A stretch of DNA of 64,000 nt, taken from Blastococcus sp. Marseille-P5729 (GTDB lineage: Bacteria > Actinomycetota > Actinomycetes > Mycobacteriales > Antricoccaceae). The translations under genes and the position numbers were made by a program. The stretch lies in contig NZ_OMPO01000002.1 of assembly GCF_900292035.1 (NCBI RefSeq), positions 682,001 to 746,000 of the forward strand, given 5' to 3'. Below, one piece after another: positions 43,270 to 51,977 of the stretch. The notes below the pieces were generated by a model. That model worked only from the letters and a program-made list of their open reading frames with translations. It was not told where the DNA came from and did not search any database. How positions within the stretch are numbered: position 1 is the first letter of the stretch; each line of letters begins with the position of its first letter.

Positions 43270-45768
43270 ATGGTCGTGGCCGACCAGACTCTCACCCTCA
43301 CCGCCCGGCTCACCGCCGCCGTACTCGACGCTCGCCGCGGCATCGTGCGCATGCACCGCGACGTCATGTCGGCGCTCGACCTCGCCCCCTGGGATCCGGT
43401 ACTGCTCGAGGGCACCCGCACCACCGGAGCGATCGTCGCCGAGGGCGGACCCGACGTCCCGGCCGGCATCCTGCTGTGCGACGACCTCACGCTGGGCAAC
43501 GCCGGGCTGCAGGACGGCACCGCGATCAAGGTCAGCAAGCTGCCGCTGGTCGAGGCGCGCTCGGTCGAGCTGAGCGCCGGGGAGAACATCACCCGGATCA
43601 TCTCCCCGGACATGCTGCGCCGCGCGCTGCTGGGCAAGATGGTGACCGCCGGCGACGACATCTCGCTGCTGCCGCTCGACGGTCCGGCCCACGAGGGCGA
43701 CTCGGCCGCGCTCGCCGCAGCCCGCCGCCAGCTCAAGACCGCGATGGGCATGCAGTGGACGACGACGCTCGTCGAGGTGACCAAGACCGACAGCACCACC
43801 CCGGTGCTGGTCACCGGGGGCACCACGGTCTCCTGGAAGGGCGGAGCCAGCGCGCCGGGCTGGCAGGCCGGCACCAGCACTCCCCCCACCTCGCAGCTCA
43901 CTGCGCAGGCGCCGTCCGCAGCGGCCGCCAACGGGCTGATCACGGTGACCCCCACCCCGGACCGGCCCGGGCAGCCGACCACCGCCGACCAGATGCTCGC
44001 CGGCGCCCGCACCGAGCCCGCCGCCGGCGTTTCCGCATCCACCGCTCCTACCGCGCCTGTGGGGCCGACCGGCTCAGCCGTGGGCGGGCAGGCGCAGGCC
44101 ACGGCGACCAGGCCCGGGCAGCGCAGCGATGCCCGGCCGGCCGCCGAGGCGCTCGAGACGCAGAACGCCGAGCCCGCGAAGGATGTCTCCGCGCACGCCA
44201 TCCCCACCGTGAAGGAGCTGCCGGGGGTCAAAGCGCAGGCCGACTCGCTCACCGAATGGTTCGATCTGGGCTTCCACCACCGCGACGTGCTGGCCAGCCT
44301 CGGCAGCAAGCCGCAGCTCGGAGTGCTGGTCAGCGGGCCACCCGGCGTCGGCAAGGCGACGCTGGTCCGGGCGGTCGCCGCCCACGTCGGGGCGGGTGTC
44401 GTCGAGCTGTCGGCGCCCACGATCGCGGCAATCGAGGCGGCCACCGCGGCCGACACGCTGCGCTCGGCGGTGAGCCAGGCGGCCGGCCAGTCGCCGTCCG
44501 TGCTGCTGATCCAGGACGTCGAGGCGCTCGCCCCGCGTGAGGACCCCGACCCGATCTCCCGGATCTTCATCGACCTGCTCGCCAGGACCGTCGACGAGGG
44601 CCAGGTCGCGGTGGTGTGCACCACCGCCCGCCCCGAGGAGGTCTCGACCGAGCTGACCCGCCCCGGCCTGCTGGATCACCAGCTGTCCCTTCCGCTGCCG
44701 GACCGGGCGATGCGCAAACAGATCCTCGAGTCGTTGCTGCGGCCGGTGCCGCTGGCCGACGACGTGAACCTCGACGACGTGGCCGGCAAGACCCCCGGCT
44801 TCGTCGCCGCCGACCTCATCGCGCTGCGCCGTGAGGCGTCGGTGCGGGCCGCGCTGCGCCAGAAGGAGTCCGAGAAGCCGACCGTCGCGCAGGAGGACCT
44901 CGTCGGCGCGCTGGACGTCGTCCGCCCCACCGCGATGGCCGAGTCGACCCTGGAGGTCGCCCGGGTCTCGCTGGAGGACGTCGGCGACATGGCCGACACC
45001 AAGAAGGCGCTCACCGAGGCGGTGCTGTGGCCACTGCAGTACCCCGACACCTACGAACGGCTCGGCATCAGCCCGCCACGCGGCGTGCTGCTGTACGGAC
45101 CGCCCGGCTGCGGCAAGACCTTCATCGTTAAGGCGATCGCCGGCTCGGGGCAGACCAACGTGATGAGCGTGAAAGGCGCCGAGCTGCTCAACAAGTGGGT
45201 CGGCGAGTCCGAACGCGCCGTCCGCGAGCTGTTCCGGCGAGCCCGGCAGGCCGCGCCGACGCTGATCTTCATGGACGAGGTCGACGCGCTGGCTCCCCCG
45301 CGCGGTCAGGGCACCGACGGCGGCACCACTGACCGCGTCGTCGCATCACTGCTGACCGAGCTGGACGGCGTCGAGGCACTCAACAACGTCTTCGTCATCG
45401 GCGCGACCAACCGGCCGGACCTGGTGGACCCCGCGATGCTGCGACCGGGCCGGCTGGACAAGATGATCTACGTCCCGCCGCCGGACGCCGAGGCGCGCAC
45501 CGCAATCCTGAAGACGACCGCCAAGAACACCCCGATCACCCGCGGGGTCGACTTCGAGGAGATCGGCCAGGAGCTCGAGGGCTACTCGTCGGCCGACTGC
45601 GCGGCGCTGGTACGTGAGGCGGCACTCGTGGCGATGCGCCGCGACATGGACGCGCCGAAGGTGACCAAGGCCGACTTCGATCAGGCGATGAAGAACATCA
45701 AGGGCTCGCTCGATCCCGAGCAGGTCGCCTGGCTGGAGAACTTCGCCGAGCAGCGCGAGCTGTCCTGA
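43270..45768 (+). CDS. Cdc48/VCP-like AAA ATPase with degenerate first ATPase domain
   Basis: This 832-residue protein resembles Rv0435c. An N-domain (about 1-190) has a double-psi-barrel/Cdc48-N look, and a Pro/Ala/Thr-rich linker (about 195-310) follows. Two AAA domains come next. D1 has Walker A GPPGVGKAT (near 356), but its Walker B region reads LLIQDVEALAP where LLFIDEIDALAP is normal. D2 is canonical: GPPGCGKTF (near 611), LIFMDEVDALAPPRG, ATNRPDLVDPAMLRPGRLD with arginine fingers. It should be a hexameric unfoldase in which D2 does the work. ATG 43270 is used; GTG 43276 is possible. A substrate or partner is not known. Confidence 0.9.
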   Translation: MVVADQTLTLTARLTAAVLDARRGIVRMHRDVMSALDLAPWDPVLLEGTRTTGAIVAEGGPDVPAGILLCDDLTLGNAGLQDGTAIKVSKLPLVEARSVELSAGENITRIISPDMLRRALLGKMVTAGDDISLLPLDGPAHEGDSAALAAARRQLKTAMGMQWTTTLVEVTKTDSTTPVLVTGGTTVSWKGGASAPGWQAGTSTPPTSQLTAQAPSAAAANGLITVTPTPDRPGQPTTADQMLAGARTEPAAGVSASTAPTAPVGPTGSAVGGQAQATATRPGQRSDARPAAEALETQNAEPAKDVSAHAIPTVKELPGVKAQADSLTEWFDLGFHHRDVLASLGSKPQLGVLVSGPPGVGKATLVRAVAAHVGAGVVELSAPTIAAIEAATAADTLRSAVSQAAGQSPSVLLIQDVEALAPREDPDPISRIFIDLLARTVDEGQVAVVCTTARPEEVSTELTRPGLLDHQLSLPLPDRAMRKQILESLLRPVPLADDVNLDDVAGKTPGFVAADLIALRREASVRAALRQKESEKPTVAQEDLVGALDVVRPTAMAESTLEVARVSLEDVGDMADTKKALTEAVLWPLQYPDTYERLGISPPRGVLLYGPPGCGKTFIVKAIAGSGQTNVMSVKGAELLNKWVGESERAVRELFRRARQAAPTLIFMDEVDALAPPRGQGTDGGTTDRVVASLLTELDGVEALNNVFVIGATNRPDLVDPAMLRPGRLDKMIYVPPPDAEARTAILKTTAKNTPITRGVDFEEIGQELEGYSSADCAALVREAALVAMRRDMDAPKVTKADFDQAMKNIKGSLDPEQVAWLENFAEQRELS

Positions 45769-45783
45769 CCTGCGATCGATCGC

Positions 45784-45990
45784 TCAAGACTTCAGGAAGG
45801 CGAGGACAGCGCGCACCCGGCGGTTGGTCTCGTCGTCCGCGTACAGGTCGAGCTTGCTGAATATCCAGACGACGCAGCTCGCTGGCCTGCGCGGTGCGCC
45901 CGGCGTCCCGGCTGGCACGTGCCGCATTGAGCTCCTCCTACAGCGGCCCTGCTGGAGAGCATCAGCACCGCCTCGCCGGACCGGCGTGCA
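45784..45990 (-). pseudogene. unrecognised C-terminal coding remnant
   Basis: The frame ending at 45784 finishes with a protein-like stretch (KLDLYADDETNRRVRAVLAF), but the sequence upstream of it in the same frame is Cys/Arg/Pro-rich and looks non-coding. The final ~25 residues could be the tail of a regulator such as a LysR-type protein, but this is a guess. I read it as the end of a broken gene in a decaying patch between the ATPase and LytR_C genes. Confidence 0.3.
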
Positions 45991-45991
45991 G

Positions 45992-46219
45992 TCAGGCCGC
46001 TGCGTAGATAGCCCAGTGCAGGGTCGCCGCGAACACGATGCCGAGGAACAGGTAGCAGGCGGCGTCGGTGAAGTAGCTGTCTCCCATGCCCAGCAGCTCA
46101 GGCAGGCCGGTGTTCTGCATCGCGGCTGGGACGGCGGTGCGCTCGGCATGGGCGAACCCTCGCGCGAGGAAGGCGGTCATCGCGAGGATCGGAAGGCCGA
46201 TCACCGTGATGAGGGGTTA
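45992..46219 (-). pseudogene. fragment of a 'putative sensor' membrane domain
   Basis: About 70 codons end at TGA/TAG-proximal 45992 without a proper start: the frame opens just after an in-frame TAA and has no ribosome site. The wording VIGLPILAMTAFLARGFAHAERTAVPA recalls the membrane 'sensor' domain of actinobacterial histidine kinases. A second hydrophobic helix (CYLFLGIVFAATLHWAIYAAA) follows. The rest of any kinase is absent. Probably the residue of a deleted gene. Confidence 0.4.
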
Positions 46220-46248
46220 CCCCGGCGTCGGCCGGCGCCGGGCCCCGG

Positions 46249-46752
46249 CTACGCTCCGGGCTCCCATTCGCCGGTCAGCACCACGACGACGCCGTCGTAG
46301 GGAAATCCGTCGGGGGCTTGCTGGACGGTGAGCTCGGAGAACTGATCCGCCAGGCTCTCGGCCGCGGCCTTGGCCGCGTCGTCGCCCGCGGGGTAGTAGA
46401 CGGTCGACTGTGCGGGCGGCTCGGCGTCCGACAGGTTCCCGACCTCCTCGACGGTCCACCCCTCGGCCTCGAAGGCGTCGCGTCCCTGGCCGGCCAGGCC
46501 CGATGTGTCGCTGCCGTTGAGCACCGTGAGCGGGGCCTTCTCGTCGGACGGCGGCGAGTCAGCCTCCTCCGACCCGCCGGAGGAGGAGCTCGCTCCGGCA
46601 GAGACGGCCTCGTCGGAGGCGGACTTCGCGCCGTCCACGGCGCCGAGCACTCCGGTGATCGCCAGTAGTGCCAGCACCAGGAGCGTCGCACCCACGGCGA
46701 TCGCGAGCGCGCCGATGATCCGACGACGACGGACGTCAGGGCGGGTCAGCAC
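46249..46752 (-). CDS. LytR_C domain membrane protein
   Basis: This 167-residue protein has a short basic N-terminus (RPDVRRRRIIG) and one transmembrane helix (about 12-38). A Ser/Glu-rich linker and a C-terminal LytR_C domain (about 72-165) with the family's PLTVLNGSDTSGLAGQGRDAFEAEGW start follow. The domain should be extracytoplasmic. Stand-alone LytR_C proteins follow a DUF3263 gene in mycobacteria (Rv0430/Rv0431) and have been tied to envelope or vesicle biology. GTG 46752 is the start, 19 bp after the DUF3263 stop, so the two form an operon. Confidence 0.85.
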   Translation of the reverse strand: MLTRPDVRRRRIIGALAIAVGATLLVLALLAITGVLGAVDGAKSASDEAVSAGASSSSGGSEEADSPPSDEKAPLTVLNGSDTSGLAGQGRDAFEAEGWTVEEVGNLSDAEPPAQSTVYYPAGDDAAKAAAESLADQFSELTVQQAPDGFPYDGVVVVLTGEWEPGA

Positions 46753-46771
46753 AAGGGGGACTCTACTGCGG

Positions 46772-47077
46772 CTACTGCGGCTCGATGCCGAGGCGGCGCG
46801 CCGAGCGGGCGCGCTGCCGGGTCGCCCGCTGCCGACGCAGCCGCTTGACCAGCAACGCGTCGTACGCGAAGGCCTCCGGACGGTCGATCAGGGCATTGAG
46901 GACCTGGTAGTAGCGGGTGCCGCCCAGGCCGAACAGCTCGCGAATCGCCTGCTCCTTGGCCCCGGCGTACTTCCACCACTGGCGCTCGAAGCCGAGGATG
47001 TCGCGCTCGCGACGGGTCAGCCCGCCGACGACCTCATCGGAATCGTCGTCGGCCTGCAGCGCCTTCGCGATGTCCAT
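46772..47077 (-). CDS. DUF3263 protein
   Basis: This 101-residue soluble protein has the conserved DUF3263 core: LTRRERDILGFERQWWKYAGAKEQAIRELFGL, then TRYYQVLNALIDRPEAFAYDALLVKRLRR. The helix-turn-helix-like pattern (AKEQAIRELFGLGGTRYYQVLN) and the basic C-terminus suggest a DNA-binding regulator. ATG 47077 is chosen because GGAG lies about seven bases upstream and the N-terminus then matches the family; an in-frame ATG at 47110 would add 11 residues. It is upstream of the LytR_C gene, an arrangement kept across actinobacteria. Confidence 0.85.
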   Translation of the reverse strand: MDIAKALQADDDSDEVVGGLTRRERDILGFERQWWKYAGAKEQAIRELFGLGGTRYYQVLNALIDRPEAFAYDALLVKRLRRQRATRQRARSARRLGIEPQ

Positions 47078-47240
47078 ACGTCCACTCCGTCGGTAGGTCT
47101 TGATCGTCACGCGTTGAATGACATGCGTGTGATTCGGGGATCATTCTGCCACGCCCGGCTTCGCGATCACGAGCGGATAGGTCGATTCGCCCGGCGCGTG
47201 TCCTGCCATCTCGATCCCGGATGCGGTGGGTTTCACCCCG

Positions 47241-48164
47241 CTATCGGGCGGCGTCCGACGCGGCGATCTCGTGGGAGCGAGTACGGCGCTCCCGGCGAGC
47301 ATGGCGCAGCGCGTCGTACGAGAAGATCGCCAGCGCCGTCCACACGATCGCGAACCCGATCCACTGTGCGGTCGCCATCGGCTCGTGGAAGACCGCCACG
47401 CCGAGGATCAGCTGCATCGACGGGGTGATGTACTGCATCAGCCCGAGCGTGCTCAACGGGATCGACTGTGCCGACATCGCGAACAGCACCAGTGGTACGG
47501 CGGTCACCACGCCCATCAGCACGATCAGCAGCACATGCGTGAACCCGTGTCGGCCGAAGTTCGACTCGCCGCGCACGACCAGATAGCCAAGCATCCCCAA
47601 CGCGGGCGGCAGCAGCACCAGCGCCTCTACCATCAGACCGACCAGGGGCGGCGTCGGCGAGAGCTTCTTCAACCCGCCGTACAGGCCGAAGGAGCAGGCC
47701 AGCGCGAGCCCGAGCAGCGGGAAGCTGCCGACCTCGACGGTGATGACGACGACCGCGAGCGAGGCGATCCCGATCGCGGCCCACTGCAGCGGGCGCAGCC
47801 GCTCGGCGAAGAACAGCACGCCGATCAGCACGCTCACCAGTGGGTTGATGTAGTAGCCGAGGGAGACCTCGATGGTGCGGTCGGCGTTCACCCCGTAGAT
47901 GAACAGCCCCCAGTTGGCGCCGATGGCCAGGGAGGCCGCGACCAGGATCCACGCCGTACGCCGATCGCCGAGTACCTTCCATACCTGCCGCCAGCGCCGC
48001 AGCACCAGCAGCAGGACGGCGACGAAGACGACCGACCACAGCACGCGGTGGGCGAGTAGCTCCAGCGGCGAGGCCGGCTTCATCGATCGCCAATACAGCG
48101 GGAACAGTCCCCAAAGGACCCAGGCGCCGAGGCCCGCGAGCAGGCCCTTGCGCTCCTCAGACAT
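47241..48164 (-). CDS. rarD: RarD-type EamA (DMT) transporter
   Basis: This 307-residue membrane protein has ten hydrophobic helices in two EamA halves. GLLAGLGAWVLWGLFPLYWR and HRVLWSVVF at the start, the FIYGVNADRTIEVSLGYYINPLVSVLIGVLFFAERL segment and QYITPSMQLILGVAVF are characteristic of RarD. It is presumably a permease for a small molecule; the substrate is not known (E. coli RarD was named for chloramphenicol sensitivity). The C-terminal ~25 residues are basic and cytoplasmic. It lies on its own between divergent and convergent neighbours. Confidence 0.92.
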   Translation of the reverse strand: MSEERKGLLAGLGAWVLWGLFPLYWRSMKPASPLELLAHRVLWSVVFVAVLLLVLRRWRQVWKVLGDRRTAWILVAASLAIGANWGLFIYGVNADRTIEVSLGYYINPLVSVLIGVLFFAERLRPLQWAAIGIASLAVVVITVEVGSFPLLGLALACSFGLYGGLKKLSPTPPLVGLMVEALVLLPPALGMLGYLVVRGESNFGRHGFTHVLLIVLMGVVTAVPLVLFAMSAQSIPLSTLGLMQYITPSMQLILGVAVFHEPMATAQWIGFAIVWTALAIFSYDALRHARRERRTRSHEIAASDAAR

Positions 48165-48204
48165 CCCTCGAATCTAGCGGCGGTTCAAGGAACTCCCGCC
48201 GGCC

Positions 48205-48228
48205 GGGGCCCAGCACCGACCGGGCCCC
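48205..48228 (-). terminator. hairpin between RarD and GMC oxidoreductase genes
   Basis: A 7-bp GC stem (GGGGCCC with GGGCCCC) and 10-base loop lies 37 bp after the stop of the GMC oxidoreductase gene on the minus strand. This is a modest terminator candidate. Confidence 0.5.
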
Positions 48229-48264
48229 AGCGCCGGGGTAGTGCATGGGGATCGCGCCAGGCGG

Positions 48265-49992
48265 TTACCGCCGGACGTCGACGACCGGAAGCCGCAGCGC
48301 ACCGGGCGCATCGACGGGCACCACCGGCGAGCGGGGCGCGACCGGGGCGATCTGCCGGTAGGCCGACCCCAGCGCCGGCCGGGTGTCGGCCTCACCCGCG
48401 TTCGGCCACATCGCGAGCGCGCGCTCGGCCTGGGCGGTGATCGTCAGCGCCGGGTTGACGCCGAGATTGGCCGAGACCGCCGATCCGTCGACGATGTGCA
48501 GTCCGGGATGTCCGTAGACGCGGTGGTAGGCATCGATGACACCGGTCGCCGGCGAGTCGCCGATCGCGCAGCCGCCGAGGAAGTGCGCAGTTAGCGGCCG
48601 ACCGAAGACGTCGCCCCAGGAGCCGCCCGGGTCACCCCCGACCTTCTCCGCGAGCACCCGGGCGGCCTGGTTGCCCTCGGGGATCCACTCGGGATTGGGC
48701 CGGCCGTGGCCTTGAGCGGAGCGCAGCCGGAAGCGCCCGAGCCGGTCGCGTTCGCCGCGGACCGTGATCGAGTTGTCGAGGCTCTGCATGACCAGCGCGA
48801 TGATCGTCCGCTCGGACCACCCCGAGGGACGCAGCAGTCGGGCCGCGAGGCGCGGGTTGCGGCCGAGCTCCCGGACGACCTTCAGCAGCCGGCTGCCCTC
48901 TCCCCCGTCGGTGAGGGCGGTCTGCAGCAGGCTCATCGCGTTGCTTCCCCTGCCGTATCGAACAGGTTCGATATGGGTGTGGTCGTTGGGGTGGATCGAC
49001 GAGGTGATCGCCACGCCCTCGGAGTAGTCGATCCGGTCGTCGTGGGCGCTCGCCCCCAGCAGGGCCTCCGAGTTGGTCCGGGTGAGATGCCCGAGCCGGT
49101 CCGAGAGCCCGGGGAGCAGGCCCTCCAACCGCATCCGGTGCAGCAGCCGTTGCGTGCCGTAGGTGCCTGCCGCGACGATCACCTGCTCGGCGGTGATCTT
49201 GTTGACCCCGCGCTGCCTGGCGCCGGTTCGGACGACGTCCAGCGCGTACCCCTGGCCCATCGGTCGAACGGCGCGCACCGTGGCCATCGGGATCACCCGC
49301 GCCCCGGCTCGCTCGGCGAGGTAGAGGTAGTTCTTCACCAGCGTGTTCTTGGCGTCGTGCCGGCAGCCGGTCATGCACTCCCCGCAGTGCCGGCACGTAC
49401 GTCGGCGCGGCCCGGCGCCGCCGAAGTAGGGGTCCGCGACCTCCTCGCCCTCGCGCTGGCCGGCCGCGCCGAGAAACACTCCCACGGGCGCCTTGTGGAA
49501 ACTCTCGCCCACGCCGAGCTCGTCGGCGACCTCCTTCATCCGCTCGTCAGCCGGCGTCATCCGCGCGTACTCGACCGCGCCGAGCATCCGGCCGGCCTGG
49601 TCGTAGAACGGTGCGAGCTCGGCCTTCCAGTCGGTGATGTGCGCCCACTGCCGGTCGCGGTAGAAGGCATCCAGTGGCCGGTAAAGGGTGTTGGCGTAGT
49701 TCAGCGACCCGCCACCGACCCCGGCACCAGCGAGGATCATGACGTTGTCAAGGGTGTGGATGCGCTGGATCCCGTAGCAGCCGATCTGCGGCGCCCACAG
49801 GAACTCGCGAGCGCGCCACGAGGTCCGCGCGTACGCCGCCGTGTCGTCGTCCCGCACCTGCTCCGGTGACTCGACGAATCGCTTGCCGGCCTCGAGGACG
49901 CCGACGCGGTAACCCTTCTCCACCAGCCGTAGCGCGCTGACGCTGCCGCCAAACCCCGATCCGATGATCAGCACGTCGAAGTCGAAGCCCAT
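48265..49992 (-). CDS. cholesterol-oxidase-like GMC oxidoreductase (ChoD type)
   Basis: This 575-residue FAD enzyme has a dinucleotide fold at the N-terminus (VLIIGSGFGGSVSALRLVEKGY), a GAGVGGGSLNYANTL FAD loop, the C-terminal active-site region FLGGCAIGDSPATGVID and the late NPALTITAQAERALAM helix. A Cys-rich insert (CRHCGECMTGCRHDAKNTL) is shared with mycobacterial ChoD (Rv3409c). There is no signal peptide. The family is annotated as cholesterol oxidase, but several members do not use cholesterol, so the sterol or alcohol substrate is uncertain. ATG 49992 lies 3 bp after the stop of ung, so the two are co-transcribed. Confidence 0.88.
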   Translation of the reverse strand: MGFDFDVLIIGSGFGGSVSALRLVEKGYRVGVLEAGKRFVESPEQVRDDDTAAYARTSWRAREFLWAPQIGCYGIQRIHTLDNVMILAGAGVGGGSLNYANTLYRPLDAFYRDRQWAHITDWKAELAPFYDQAGRMLGAVEYARMTPADERMKEVADELGVGESFHKAPVGVFLGAAGQREGEEVADPYFGGAGPRRRTCRHCGECMTGCRHDAKNTLVKNYLYLAERAGARVIPMATVRAVRPMGQGYALDVVRTGARQRGVNKITAEQVIVAAGTYGTQRLLHRMRLEGLLPGLSDRLGHLTRTNSEALLGASAHDDRIDYSEGVAITSSIHPNDHTHIEPVRYGRGSNAMSLLQTALTDGGEGSRLLKVVRELGRNPRLAARLLRPSGWSERTIIALVMQSLDNSITVRGERDRLGRFRLRSAQGHGRPNPEWIPEGNQAARVLAEKVGGDPGGSWGDVFGRPLTAHFLGGCAIGDSPATGVIDAYHRVYGHPGLHIVDGSAVSANLGVNPALTITAQAERALAMWPNAGEADTRPALGSAYRQIAPVAPRSPVVPVDAPGALRLPVVDVRR

Positions 49993-49995
49993 GAT

Positions 49996-50667
49996 CTACA
50001 GCCTCCAGTCGACCGGTTCGCCACCCTGTTGCACCAGCAGGGCGTTGACACGAGAGAACGGGCGGGACCCGAAGAAGCCGCGCTCAGCGCTCATCGGAGA
50101 AGGATGCGCTGAGGCGACGATCGGGATGTCGCCGAGGCGCGGGGTCAGCGACTGCGCGTCGCGGCCCCACAGCAGCGCGACCAGCGGCCCGCCGCGCGCG
50201 ACCAGCCCGTCGATCGCAGCGTCGGTGACCACCTCCCAGCCCTTGCCGCGATGGGCGGCGGGTTTGCCCGGCTGCACGGTGAGGCACCGGTTGAGCAGCA
50301 GGACGCCGTGGTGCTCCCACGGCGAGAGATCTCCGTTGGCCGGCATCGCGTGGCCGAGATCGTCGACGTACTCCCGGTAGATGTTCTGCAGCGAGCGCGG
50401 AAGGGGCCGGACGCCGGGCTCGACGCTGAAGCTCAGCCCGACCGCGTGCCCGGGTGTGGGGTAGGGGTCCTGTCCGACGATGAGCACCTTGATCGCCGAC
50501 AGCGGCTGCCCGAACGCCCGCAGCACCCGGTCGCCGGCAGGCAGGTACTGACGGCCGGCGGCGACCTCGGCACGCAGGAACTCCCCCATGCGGGTGATCG
50601 CCTGCTCGACGGGCTTCAGGACCGGAACCCACTCCGGATGGACGAGGTCTTCGATCGGCTTGGCCAC
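49996..50667 (-). CDS. ung: uracil-DNA glycosylase
   Basis: This 223-residue family 1 UDG removes uracil from DNA. It carries the water-activating motif [21 protein letters not shown] (catalytic Asp; the Pro after Tyr is the actinobacterial variant of GQDPYH), the uracil-binding LLLNRCLTV segment with Asn, [10 protein letters not shown], and the [11 protein letters not shown] loop with catalytic His. GTG 50667 begins [13 protein letters not shown]. It is the first gene of a two-gene unit with the ChoD-like oxidoreductase and is divergent from the flavin reductase. Confidence 0.97.
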   Translation of the reverse strand: MAKPIEDLVHPEWVPVLKPVEQAITRMGEFLRAEVAAGRQYLPAGDRVLRAFGQPLSAIKVLIVGQDPYPTPGHAVGLSFSVEPGVRPLPRSLQNIYREYVDDLGHAMPANGDLSPWEHHGVLLLNRCLTVQPGKPAAHRGKGWEVVTDAAIDGLVARGGPLVALLWGRDAQSLTPRLGDIPIVASAHPSPMSAERGFFGSRPFSRVNALLVQQGGEPVDWRL

Positions 50668-50726
50668 CTCGTCAGGCTAACGAACGACCACACCGGCCGA
50701 GGGACGCCGATCACTAGACTTGCCGC

Positions 50727-51251
50727 ATGAGCGAACCCTCGGACAACGCCGACCGTCTCGATCAGGCCCCGATAGATCCGCAGCTGTTCCGCGCCGTGCT
50801 GGGCAACTACGCGAGCGGGGTGGTGGTCGTGACGGCCTCGGACGACGGCGTCCCGGTCGGGCTGACCGCGCAGTCGTTCATGTCGCTGTCGATGGATCCG
50901 CCGTTGGTGCTGTTCTGTCCGCAGCGCACCTCGACGTCCTGGCCGCGGATCGAGAAGGCCAGGCACTTCGCCGCCAACATCCTCGCCGAGGGCCAGGACG
51001 CGCTCGGTCTGCGGTTCGCCCGCAGCGGCATCGACAAGTTCGAAGGGGTCGGCTGGACGCCGGGGCCGTCAGGCGCTCCCCTGCTGGAGGACGTGCTGGC
51101 GCACGTCGACTGCACGATCGAGGCGGTGCACGAGGGCGGCGACCACCTCATCGTGGTCGGGCGGGTGCTGCACCTCGCCGCCGAGAAGGACCTCAAGCCG
51201 CTGGTGTACTTCCGTAGCGCCTTCCGCGTCCTCGGCCCCGGCCTGTCGTAG
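50727..51251 (+). CDS. flavin reductase family protein (HsaB-like)
   Basis: This 174-residue split-barrel flavoprotein has the family pattern FRAVLGNYASGVVVVTASDDGVPVGLTAQSFMSLSMDPPLVLFCPQRTSTSWPRI and ends with LVYFRSAFRVL. Such proteins supply reduced FMN or FAD to two-component monooxygenases (for example HsaB in steroid degradation). No oxygenase component lies next to it, though P450 and luciferase-type genes are within 10 kb. ATG 50727 opens the gene; it is divergent from ung and followed by a strong bidirectional hairpin. Confidence 0.88.
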   Translation: MSEPSDNADRLDQAPIDPQLFRAVLGNYASGVVVVTASDDGVPVGLTAQSFMSLSMDPPLVLFCPQRTSTSWPRIEKARHFAANILAEGQDALGLRFARSGIDKFEGVGWTPGPSGAPLLEDVLAHVDCTIEAVHEGGDHLIVVGRVLHLAAEKDLKPLVYFRSAFRVLGPGLS

Positions 51252-51293
51252 CCTCCGGCCATCCCGCGATAGCACAAACGGCACGAATCAGAA

Positions 51294-51331
51294 TGTCCCC
51301 GGATGCGGCGTTCTTGCCGCATCCGGGGACA
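51294..51331 (+). terminator. bidirectional terminator hairpin
   Basis: A perfect 16-bp stem (TGTCCCCGGATGCGGC and complement) with a 6-base loop GTTCTT lies between the convergent flavin reductase and thioredoxin genes. It can serve both. Confidence 0.88.
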
Positions 51332-51427
51332 TCTACCGTCAGGTAACCCCGTAGCCCGGGGCGTTACTCGCGGATCTCGTCGGTGATCGGGGTGCCGACC
51401 TCGACGGTGCGGCGCGGCCCGAGTCGG

Positions 51428-51808
51428 TCACTGCGCGCCGCCCTGCTCGGCCTGATGCTTCTCGAACTGAGCGCGCACCTCGTCCATATCCAGTCCCTTG
51501 ACGGCGTCCACGACCTCGGCGAACTGCTTCTCGCCGAGCGCGCCGGCCTGACGGAAGACCATGATGCCGTCGCGGAAGGCCATCAGCGTGGGGATCGAGG
51601 AGATCTGTGCGGCGGCGGCGATCTCCTGCTCCGCCTCGGTGTCGACCTTGCCGAAGACGACGTCCTCGTGCTGCGCGGAGACCTTCTCGTAGACCGGCGC
51701 GAACATCCGGCACGGGCCGCACCAGCTGGCCCAGAAATCGACGAACACGATCTCGTTGTCAGTGACTGTCTTCTCGAAGCTCTGGGTGGTCAGCTCTGTC
51801 GTGCTCAT
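51428..51808 (-). CDS. trxA: thioredoxin
   Basis: This ~126-residue thioredoxin has the active site WASWCGPCRMFAPVYE and the cis-Pro segment ISSIPTLMAFRDG. A ~20-residue charged helix follows the usual end (LDMDEVRAQFEKHQAEQ). It reduces protein disulfides with thioredoxin reductase, which is not in the window. ATG at about 51808 (MSTTELTTQSF) follows GGAGGAACG; an in-frame ATG at 51865 would add 19 residues ahead of that ribosome site and is rejected. Confidence 0.95.
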   Translation of the reverse strand: MSTTELTTQSFEKTVTDNEIVFVDFWASWCGPCRMFAPVYEKVSAQHEDVVFGKVDTEAEQEIAAAAQISSIPTLMAFRDGIMVFRQAGALGEKQFAEVVDAVKGLDMDEVRAQFEKHQAEQGGAQ

Positions 51809-51908
51809 CGTTCCTCCAGGATGTGGATTGTCTCTGCTTCCCAACACCTTCGTAGGTCTGGGCATTCCTCACCACCTGCGCCCCGATCGCCCGACCGTTA
51901 ACTGATCT

Positions 51909-51928
51909 TTGATTCAGAACTGAACCAA
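51909..51928. promoter_or_regulatory. operator-like palindrome upstream of the P450 gene
   Basis: TTGATTCAG, two bases, then CTGAACCAA form a 9-2-9 inverted repeat with one mismatch, 50 bp before the P450 start. Weaker AACTGA/TCAGTT arms (51900-51905, 51931-51936) flank it. The size and position suit the TetR-family regulator encoded downstream. Confidence 0.55.
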
Positions 51929-51977
51929 ACGTCAGTTATGCTGGGCGCCGTTCATCCCGACCCGAGGAGTCCCCCGC

